From Branchiostoma lanceolatum (lineage: Eukaryota; Chordata; Leptocardii; Amphioxiformes; Branchiostomatidae), in contig NC_089724.1 in NCBI RefSeq assembly GCF_035083965.1, forward strand, positions 7,046,501-7,110,500: a stretch of 64,000 nt of DNA, read 5' to 3'. Both the position numbers and the translations under genes were made by a program. Every line of letters starts with the position of its first letter. Position 1 is the first letter of the stretch. The notes beneath the pieces were generated by a model, which was given only the letters and a program-made list of their open reading frames with translations, searched no databases and was not told the DNA's origin. Shown one piece after another: positions 60,401 to 64,000 of this stretch.

Positions 60401-63400
60401 CTTCGTCAAGTACAGAATTCTTTGTTACCTGAGGATTGTGTAAGCAATGAAGGCTACTTAAACTAAATCACAAGACTTTTAGGAACATTAGACTTAAAAA
60501 TTTTGATTCATATCATTTGAAATATTTTTGACAGAAATTCTCGTATGTCGTTTTTTCAGACATAGACGAATGTGCATCTGGTCCCTGTCAAAATGGCGGA
60601 ATTTGTGAGGTTTCGGTCTACGGCTACACCTGTACTTGTGCTGCTGGCTTTGCAGGAGTTCACTGTGAAACGGGCAAGTTTTTCCCATATTGCTGTCTTA
60701 CTGTTCTTCTAGATTCTTAATGGCGGGCATGAATAATTGGCAATCAGTCGCTGTTTCTAGCCCATTATTAGTCTGCTCTGTTGAGATGCCATTCTGTGAC
60801 AGTTATTCATTCATTGGTAGGATATACGTGGAATTAGAACTTGCTCTTTTATTCAGCGACTGATCCATTTTTAATTGTCAAATTGCACAGTGGCCTGCTC
60901 CGGCAGGTATGACCCACCGGAAGCCGAAAGAGGGGACATCTTCTGTTCTAATTCAGGCCCGCCGTACCCTCTCGGCACAATCTGCGCCCACTCGTGCAAT
61001 AACGAGGAAGGTTTTTTTCGCAAGTCTGGGGACGAAGTCAGGACGTGCCAAGAAGGAAGGGTATGGGATGGAGATGATCTAGTGTGCGTCGGTAAGTGTT
61101 AAAAACAGTACAGATGACGCATTATTGTAGTACAATGGCTTGCGTAGTCTTTCTTTTCTTCATTCGAAGTTAAATTTCTATGGTACCGACTTATTTGAAT
61201 TTGATATTTTCTTCTCATTTGAATCTAAACGGCATTTCTTGCTTGATATAACGAAACTTTTAGGGCATACATTGTGCGTCTGATACACATTGCAGCTAGG
61301 TACGTCTATATCAACCATTTGAGTTGTTTTACATTCGGGCAAGCATCTTTTGTACACTTAAAGCTGGGACGTGAACGTTTCTTAATCCTCTTTGTTATTT
61401 TGCAGGAGTAAACAATAGATACTGAGATATTCCGGGAATGTTACCATGTGACATTCATCGTCCCAAATGCTTCAATATTTCTGCAACTGCGTTATTCGTG
61501 AAGATCCGCCTTTTCATTATTTCAAGTTAAAGCTTGATTAGATTAGTTTTAAAAAGCTGGTGATATATTGATTCCCGAAAGCTTGAAAATGCTAACAAAA
61601 GTATTCAGAGATGCTACCAATATAGTACATATGCATTCAAGCTTTTTCTCTATAACTTCTTACAGCATATGAGACAGACCCAACCGGTAAGTTTGTTCAT
61701 TTTTCAAGATCATCTAAGGCAAATGTGATTTCTTACACAAACAATTTTCGGAGATGTTTACTTTATACATTAGAAATCTTCCTGTTAAGTAAATATTTCC
61801 CTTAAGTTAAGACCTGTAGCAAAAGGACTTAAGGAAGGAAAATAAACATAGATTCAAAGGAAACGTTGTCTTCAGAATGACATTGCTACAGTTGCAGTCA
61901 CACCAGTGTAATAAAAAGAAAACAGCCTCACAGATTGGTCCTATACATATTTGGAAACACAAGATGTGATGTGATTGAAAAAAAAATCATAAATAGATTT
62001 TTCCTTTCTCATTCTTGTTATCTTCTGCTTGTCGTATCAAAACTGCGGCTGGAAAAATGTGCAATTATTCATTGTTGCTTTCCGATTTAAATGGTCATTG
62101 AGAATTTTCTGCTTTCCTGGCATGCTTCTCTGGTTACAATCATTTGTTCATTAGTGGCACGGATACTGATTTGGAACACGCTGTGTTACTTATAAACTGA
62201 TTGATTTCACCCAACTTAACAGTGGCCTGCGCTGCAAGGACTGACCCACCAGCAAACGAAAGGGGCACTTTCTTCTGTGATAATTCAGGCCCACCGTACC
62301 CAATCGGCACAGTCTGCACCCACTCCTGCGATAACCTGGAAGGGTTTTTCCTCCTGTCTGGTGACACGCAGAGGACATGCCGAGAAGGAGGGAGTTGGCA
62401 TGGAGAGGATGTAACATGCACTGGTAAGTGTTAAAAAGTACAGATTACACGTCTTCTGTCATCTGAAAAAAAAAATTACTATTATGCTTAAACTGTTTTT
62501 TAGCGAAATGACGTGTAATTTGGTAGACTTTACAAGCTTCCATAGACAATTTTGATGTAGACCTTTGAAATTATTCTACTAAGGGTTTGTGGCAATTTTC
62601 AGACAAAGAACGTTTATTATGGGGCTCCTGTGCCTTTGTATTACAGGATTGACTCCAAAGTTAGGGCTGCTCATTGGAAAGCAAGTTAGAATACATTGAA
62701 ACAAGGCTTCATAAAAGTACTAACCAAAACTCTTAAAATTCTTCTCCACCAGAAAGTCACAAGGGTCAAGTTTATAAAGTCCAAAAGAGCAGTGTTTAGG
62801 TCAAACTCCGAGAAACGCTGACAATAGTAGAAAACCTTACCTTTGACCCCATATTTTTCTATTTCCATCCGCATGACCCAACAATTTACATCTGTCCTTA
62901 CTCCAACTAAATGACGAACTGCATAGAATGCAAAGACGGGCATAATATGTCGTTAGAGGGTTGCTTTCATGAGAGAAAATACCAAGTATTTCTGTAATGA
63001 AGTTACCGAATATTCACAGAGGACGATCCATGTGCTGATGGCACGGATAACTGCCACGATGACGCTATTTGTACTAACACGGACAATGGGTTCACCTGTG
63101 CCTGTAACGACGGTTATGGCGGGGACGGTCTCACTTGCACCGGTAAGGACAAAGGATTAGAATGTGCAGAAGTAAATCATTACACTGTTACAGCACATTC
63201 ATTACCTCCATTGAGCTCCAATTCACAACGTTCACAATGTCTCACAAGTTTGTTTAACAACAGTACCATCTGTTTGCACAGATGTAGATGAATGTGCAGG
63301 TGGCACGGACAACTGCCACGCTGACGCCACCTGCACTAACACACCTGGCGCCTTCACCTGTGACTGTTACCACGGTTACGACGGGGACGGAGTCACCTGT

Positions 63401-63858
63401 ACTGGTAAGAATATCTGCTTGTACATACATCTTTTTAAGTAAACCGTTTTTCTGGTGAAGTAAGATCTTTCTTAGATGAGCTGTTGGTGTTTGGTCTCGG
63501 ACACTTATCTGGCATTGGCATAGAATTTATGAAAGATCTAACAATTACGGACGCACAAGATCGCTCAAATCTAATTTTGGTTAATTTTGTATATTACAGC
63601 AGTAACAGTCCGAAGGTCAGGTTAAAACACACTTTATAATGCGGAGTCAGCTCCGAGTTAACACAGAAAATGCGTGTAGAATGCAAATCAGAGTCTCGTT
63701 TGTTATAGTAATTTTTTAACGGTTTGTATCCACAGATGTCGATGAATGTGCAGCTGACACGGACAACTGCCACGCTGACGCCACCTGCACTAACACGCCT
63801 GGCGCCTTCATCTGTGCCTGTAACGCCGGTTACGACGGCGACGGACTCACCTGTACTG
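39226..63858 (+). CDS. Large secreted/extracellular mosaic protein: CCP, EGF and TSP1 modules (3' end beyond window)
   Basis: About 23 usable exons give at least 1112 codons: signal peptide, CCP-like x2, EGF, linker, TSP1 x5, EGF x7, CCP-like, 7-residue microexon, CCP-like, EGF x3, then the window ends. After exon 1 every exon is a multiple of three and enters and leaves in phase 1, the classic layout of shuffled extracellular modules. Many EGFs carry D-x-D/N-E-C and the tail modules D-V-D-E-C, typical of calcium-binding EGFs. TSP1 modules have WSxWxxWSDCS-type cores. Such proteins act in extracellular matrix, complement-like recognition or adhesion. Nothing in the sequence fixes which. The array grew by tandem duplication and several introns carry transposons. 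No orthologue is named. Confidence 0.85.
39574..39822 (+). other. Unassigned 82-codon open frame in intron 1
   Basis: An open frame ([20 protein letters not shown] at the start, [19 protein letters not shown] near the end) with coding-like composition. It stops at the TAG that also forms the acceptor of the next candidate exon. It lacks a clear donor. It may be a fragment of another gene carried in by a repeat. I do not recognise it. Confidence 0.2.
39823..39896 (+). CDS. Candidate alternative exon with hydrophobic segment
   Basis: Acceptor CTGTTTTAG and donor TAGAA|GTACGT. In the frame with phase 2 in and phase 1 out it reads [25 protein letters not shown], a strong hydrophobic segment. This phase fits the alternative donor of exon 1 and the CCP exon at 40097. 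It would add a second hydrophobic stretch near the N-terminus. Unproven. Confidence 0.25.
40097..40300 (+). CDS. CCP-like module 1
   Basis: The acceptor is GTCTTACAG and the donor GTCTTT|GTGAGT. It encodes [17 protein letters not shown], then [12 protein letters not shown] and [20 protein letters not shown]. The Cys pattern resembles the other six-cysteine CCP-like modules of this gene. Phase 1-1. Confidence 0.75.
41121..41309 (+). CDS. CCP-like module 2
   Basis: The acceptor is TTATCCAG. It encodes [20 protein letters not shown], then [18 protein letters not shown] and [14 protein letters not shown]. PPYPxG is shared with modules at 60891 and 62223. The donor is GAAG|GTACCT, phase 1. Confidence 0.8.
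41413..41506 (-). repeat. Hairpin MITE, second copy of the 6960 family
   Basis: TACGCCAAAAATTGTTACTC pairs with GAGTAACTATTTTTGGCGTA. The flanking TCTTATTACCTGGATGTCTA is the reverse complement of the leader seen at 6960. Confidence 0.75.
42279..42352 (+). pseudogene. Broken EGF exon
   Basis: After AAATTGCAG the frame reads [24 protein letters not shown], then TAA. It matches the first two-thirds of an EGF module and lacks the GYEGxxCE end and a donor. Including it would end the protein, so it is probably a skipped relic of an ancestral EGF exon next to the intact one at 42480. Confidence 0.7.
42480..42593 (+). CDS. EGF module 1
   Basis: The acceptor is GGTTGCAG. It encodes [20 protein letters not shown], then [18 protein letters not shown]. 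The donor is ACGG|GTGAGT, a normal GT site. Six cysteines in EGF spacing, phase 1-1. Confidence 0.88.
42719..42901 (+). CDS. Linker exon between EGF and TSP1
   Basis: The acceptor is TGCTACAG and the donor GTCGG|GTACGT, phase 1-1. It encodes [20 protein letters not shown], then [19 protein letters not shown] and [20 protein letters not shown]. The second half is predicted amphipathic helix with heptad-like Leu/Ile/Val, perhaps an oligomerisation segment. No named family recognised. Confidence 0.7.
43168..43338 (+). CDS. TSP1 module 1
   Basis: The acceptor is TATTTGTAG. It encodes [20 protein letters not shown], then [18 protein letters not shown] and [15 protein letters not shown]. Complete thrombospondin type-1 fold with the Trp ladder and six Cys. 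The donor is CCAA|GTAAGT, phase 1. Confidence 0.92.
43890..44056. repeat. MITE of the CTCCAAGCAGA-terminus family
   Basis: CTCCAAGCAGAGGAGTGGGT at 43891 is mirrored by ACCCACACCTCTGCTTGGAG up to 44055, with CTGGCTGGTTTTT and AAAAACCAGCAGG pairing inside. Confidence 0.75.
44150..44640 (+). repeat. Dispersed repeat, CTTCGCCGAGAAGGTTATG family
   Basis: Shares CATAACTCGAGAAGGC, TGGATGGATTTTCTTG, GGTACTGCAGTGGAACTTCC and TCGTGTTCTGGACATG with regions around 40790-41000 and 55850-56530, and in inverted form with 51840-52320. The family is present at least four times in the introns of this gene. Confidence 0.6.
45130..45556 (+). repeat. 9-bp minisatellite CCGGAATAT/CCGGAATTT
   Basis: About 47 units of 9 bases (GGAATATCC register, with TTT, CAA and AAA variants). 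The unit length is three codons, so several frames on both strands stay open for more than 130 codons. TTCCGGAA occurs repeatedly. Confidence 0.95.
45981..46113 (+). repeat. 8-bp minisatellite CATAATAT
   Basis: About 16 almost identical CATAATAT units. Between 46240 and 46318 a third array with TGAATTTA/TGAATTAA units follows. Confidence 0.9.
46839..47240 (+). repeat. Two tandem 250-bp monomers with tRNA-like sequence
   Basis: GTGTAACAGTGGGGGTTCAA starts at 46839 and again at 47089. The second copy is shorter and lacks the TGGTTAAGGCGTGCG part. The first monomer contains TAGCCTAGTGG (46897-46907, A-box) and GAGTTCGAATCTC (46950-46962, B-box), as in Pol III internal promoters. The second ends just before the LINE ORF. 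Confidence 0.7.
47245..50130 (+). CDS. LINE ORF2: apurinic endonuclease and reverse transcriptase
   Basis: The open frame of 961 codons has no internal stop. An exonuclease-endonuclease-phosphatase fold occupies about residues 72-280: TNTRS (N77), TETW (E104), [13 protein letters not shown] (217-220) and SDHN (270-273), so the catalytic set is complete. The reverse transcriptase spans about residues 485-790: [28 protein letters not shown] (catalytic D624), VPQGTKLGP (681-689) and YVDD (712-715). The C-terminal end resembles other CR1/L2-type ORF2 tails. The element could be recently active. The true start may lie downstream of 47245 because the first 65 residues match no domain I recognise. 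Confidence 0.92.
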   Translation: MVDSLVTVVAMHFTPSAEIYRLCRIDVLCSTCKSVSGTQFHHDVINMDTRQRHLRPIKCDQVKRSQPRSMPSILLTNTRSLVNKLDEFSLVLASSEADIAIVTETWFSSDLPTEATSIEGYSSFRRDRPDKRGGGVAVYVKNYITAKPVDLAVPAELECVWVHLRPPWLPREITSIALCGVYNPPASPNEDALLDHLSESMDLLRNSHPDIGLLVLGDLNRLDSSHLCRSHSLEQVVDIPTRGNAVLDQIMTNIGGFYRSPSVAPPVGNSDHNCVLLFGERRKPPNYTRKKVVRPMRDSDLRAFGSWITSHNWDEVLQETNTQAKSTTFYTTLNQAIEKFLPAKTVRTHCRDKPWITPMIKSLISKRQRAFKKGDTCTWKHLRNKIAREISTAKNKHYHDNIKHLKSADPRKWYQNIKQMANLCSDPTDIEVPGVDQTCTQTVANAINRHLASASQQLPPLSLADLPSFLPAPGPPPRVSVWEMYHRLRRVKLGKASGVDGISARLVREFAFELSTPVSDIFNSSLQEGTVPSVWKMADVVPVPKEKPPRLEKLRPISLTPIFAKVCEGFVTEWCLSDILPTIDPRQYGSLKGKSTTHYLTSLIHHLASTTDKPGYCNTLVLTDFTRAFDRVHHLTAVAKLLDLGVRRSIIPWVCAFLSNRQQRVKYQQVLSEWETLTCGVPQGTKLGPLVFLTLINDASPVSEDSAEAWKYVDDMSLSEARPVTHDSTLQTDVDSLVRWTEDNHMQLNPSKCMVMLICFTRNPPPPPVLTIKTSTLQVVQFAKILGVIFQANLKWDAHVNMMVNKGSRRLYLLRVLKRHGLDTTDLTLVFVGFIRPTLEYACPVWHPGITNAQSRAIENVQRRACRIILGPNFVSYSMSLNQLSLPSLCNRRHELCAKFATSLLSSTTFSNWLPPNRVSLHGKNLRSKYQLTQFKCRTGRYRKTTLPYLVDLLNNKALSK
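50640..51080 (-). pseudogene. PIF1/Helitron-type helicase C-terminal fragment, frameshifted
   Basis: On the minus strand a frame reads [21 protein letters not shown], the motif that in PIF1/Helitron helicases precedes the last helicase motifs. A different frame then gives [19 protein letters not shown], matching the family's GQxYVALSRV motif. The frame change and missing N-terminal domains show a decayed relic. Confidence 0.55.
51840..52320 (-). repeat. Inverted copies of the dispersed CTTCGCCGAGAAGG family
   Basis: Two to three head-to-tail partial units contain CTACCAAATATCATGAAGATC CATC-like, GAGTTATGCT and ACATACAAACAC blocks. They end with GAGTTCCTCGGCGAAGATAA at about 52300-52322, the mirror of the family's start. 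Confidence 0.55.
53670..53843 (+). CDS. TSP1 module 2
   Basis: The acceptor is GGTTGTAG. It encodes [20 protein letters not shown], then [18 protein letters not shown] and [16 protein letters not shown]. The donor is CCAG|GTAAGT, phase 1-1, 58 codons. Confidence 0.92.
53991..54164 (+). CDS. TSP1 module 3
   Basis: Nearly identical to module 2, 321 bases downstream, with the same acceptor context. It ends [10 protein letters not shown] with donor GAAA|GTACGT, phase 1-1. Confidence 0.92.
55285..55458 (+). CDS. TSP1 module 4
   Basis: Counterpart of module 2 in the second duplicon, with few substitutions (PWSDCS restored, GTRIRNR). The donor is CCAG|GTAAGT, phase 1-1. Confidence 0.92.
55606..55779 (+). 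CDS. TSP1 module 5
   Basis: Counterpart of module 3 but more diverged ([20 protein letters not shown], then [19 protein letters not shown]). Donor GAAA|GTACGT. The following intron leads to the EGF array. Confidence 0.92.
55850..56530 (+). repeat. Dispersed repeat, same family as 44150
   Basis: TAGCTCGAGAATGCCTGGAT, GGTACTGCAGCGAAACTTCC and GGTGTTCTGGACATG match the other intronic copies. The rest of the intron to 56880 is AT-rich with no exon. Confidence 0.55.
56889..57150 (-). mobile_element. tRNA-derived SINE, copy 2
   Basis: Shares TTTTCGATA, GGGTTCT..AACGTGCTCGAGG and GATCTCCT with 19497-19744, in the same orientation. Its minus-strand head has GGTTCTGGGTTCATATC, a B-box-like sequence. 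Confidence 0.6.
57253..57366 (+). CDS. EGF module 2 (GC donor)
   Basis: The acceptor is CCGTTTCAG. It encodes [20 protein letters not shown], then [17 protein letters not shown]. The 3' border is ACAG|GCAAGT, a GC-type donor with otherwise perfect consensus. Phase 1-1. Confidence 0.88.
57814..57933 (+). CDS. EGF module 3 (GC donor)
   Basis: [20 protein letters not shown], then [20 protein letters not shown]. It has two extra residues between the first Cys pair. The donor is AATG|GCAAGT. Confidence 0.88.
58415..58528 (+). CDS. EGF module 4
   Basis: The acceptor is CATTGCAG. It encodes [20 protein letters not shown], then [18 protein letters not shown]. Normal donor ACAG|GTACAT, phase 1-1. 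Confidence 0.9.
58787..58862 (+). repeat. EGF-coding fragment inserted in intron between 11-bp direct repeats
   Basis: CTACACCTGTACTTGTGCTC CCGGCTATGAC-type sequence at 58787-58817 copies the middle of EGF exons 3 and 5. The 76-base insert is bounded by ACCCGAAGATT at 58776-58786 and 58852-58862, and is absent from the paralogous intron near 59930. Confidence 0.75.
58976..59089 (+). CDS. EGF module 5 (GC donor)
   Basis: [20 protein letters not shown], then [18 protein letters not shown]. The donor is AATG|GCAAGT, identical to module 3. Confidence 0.88.
59571..59684 (+). CDS. EGF module 6
   Basis: Nearly identical to module 4 (one visible change, ECD for ECT). Normal donor ACAG|GTAACT, phase 1-1. 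Confidence 0.9.
60045..60161 (+). CDS. EGF module 7 (non-consensus GA at donor)
   Basis: The acceptor is CGTTTCAG. It encodes [20 protein letters not shown], then [19 protein letters not shown]. At the homologous border the sequence is ACAG|GAAAGT, so neither GT nor GC is present. The exon may be spliced inefficiently, skipped, or retained. Retention adds a short tail and a stop at about 60245. Confidence 0.7.
60560..60673 (+). CDS. EGF module 8 (GC donor)
   Basis: The acceptor is GTTTTTTCAG. It encodes [20 protein letters not shown], then [18 protein letters not shown]. The donor is ACGG|GCAAGT, phase 1-1. Confidence 0.87.
60891..61091 (+). CDS. CCP-like module 3
   Basis: The acceptor is ATTGCACAG. 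It encodes [20 protein letters not shown], then [20 protein letters not shown] and [16 protein letters not shown]. Six Cys, GxxW near the end as in CCP modules. The donor is GTCG|GTAAGT, phase 1-1. Confidence 0.85.
61092..62222 (+). other. Intronic sequence around the microexon
   Basis: AT-rich sequence without repeats that I recognise, holding only the 21-nt candidate exon at 61666. Confidence 0.5.
61666..61686 (+). CDS. Candidate 21-nt microexon
   Basis: TTCTTACAG|CATATGAGACAGACCCAACC G|GTAAGT: strong sites at both ends, 7 codons (AYETDPT in frame), phase 1-1 like all its neighbours. It would add a short Thr/Asp/Pro hinge between the two CCP-like modules. Confidence 0.55.
62223..62423 (+). 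CDS. CCP-like module 4
   Basis: The acceptor is CTTAACAG. It encodes [20 protein letters not shown], then [20 protein letters not shown] and [16 protein letters not shown]. It is a paralogue of module 3 of equal length (67 codons). The donor is ACTG|GTAAGT. Confidence 0.87.
62424..63019 (+). other. Intron before the terminal EGF set
   Basis: Unique AT-rich sequence. I see no exon, repeat or regulatory motif that I could defend. Confidence 0.5.
63020..63142 (+). CDS. EGF module 9
   Basis: The acceptor is ATTCACAG. It encodes [20 protein letters not shown], then [18 protein letters not shown]. Longer, NCH-x-DA-type EGF class distinct from modules 2-8. The donor is ACCG|GTAAGG. Confidence 0.85.
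63282..63404 (+). CDS. EGF module 10 (calcium-binding type)
   Basis: [20 protein letters not shown], then [21 protein letters not shown]-x-D-E-C start is the calcium-binding signature. Donor ACTG|GTAAGA, phase 1-1. Confidence 0.9.
63736..63858 (+). CDS. EGF module 11 (calcium-binding type), last exon in window
   Basis: [20 protein letters not shown], then [20 protein letters not shown]. Near copy of module 10, and the intron starts also match (AAGAATATCTGCTTGTACA). The gene continues beyond 64000. Confidence 0.9.
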
Positions 63859-64000
63859 GTAAGAATATCTGCTTGTACACAACACTTTTTAAGTGAAACG
63901 TTTTTCTGGCGGAGTAAGTCTGGTTTGAGATCTTAGATTAGTTGTTGGTGTTTGGTCTTGGACAGTTATTAGGCATTGGCATAGAATTTATGAAAGATCT

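Overview
This window reads as intron-rich animal nuclear DNA. The density of small inverted-repeat elements, the tRNA-derived SINEs, a CR1/L2-like LINE and the mix of gene families (BTB-zinc finger, PNT-ETS, CCP/TSP1/EGF mosaic) suggest an invertebrate deuterostome, most likely a cephalochordate (amphioxus). The species is an inference. No prokaryotic gene, rRNA or functional tRNA was recognised. All genes below were assembled by hand from open frames, GT-AG (or GC-AG) borders and matching intron phases.

Region 1 (about 1.5-14 kb, + strand) holds two related zinc-finger genes. Gene A (1499-6881, five exons, about 1059 aa) has a BTB domain, six C2HC fingers and a terminal exon with five more fingers. 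Gene B (8681-12711, two exons, about 352 aa) has its own CpG-type promoter and a new acidic N-terminus, joined in the same phase to a paralogous copy of gene A's terminal exon. Poly(A) signals lie at 7927 and 13905.

Region 2 (about 14-23.4 kb) shows no convincing gene. It holds several terminal-inverted-repeat (TIR) elements, a SINE and one weak minus-strand signal-peptide-like exon.

Region 3 (23.4-32.7 kb, + strand) is a nine-exon ETS transcription factor gene of about 444 aa with a Pointed domain and a C-terminal ETS domain, closest by eye to SPDEF/ESE. Its promoter has an inverted pair of ETS cores. The intron before the ETS-domain exons carries a long-TIR element and a 1.16-kb palindromic array built from smaller palindromes (TGTCCTAGGACA, GCGATCGC, CTACTAGTAG).

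Region 4 (32.7-39.2 kb) is intergenic, with another long-TIR element, a MITE and a CAACA microsatellite.

Region 5 (39.2 kb to the right edge, + strand) is the 5' part of a large secreted mosaic gene: signal peptide, two CCP-like modules, EGF, linker, five TSP1 modules, seven EGFs, two CCP-like modules around a 21-nt microexon, and three EGFs, continuing past the window. Nearly every exon is phase 1-1. Tandem duplications (1.6 kb for TSP1 pairs, 1.1 kb for EGF pairs) account for much of the array. Four EGF exons use GC donors and one has a GA. The intron after the first TSP1 exon holds a 2-kb long-TIR element filled with minisatellites, a LINE with an intact 961-codon ORF preceded by tRNA-like 250-bp monomers, and a broken PIF1/Helitron-type helicase fragment.
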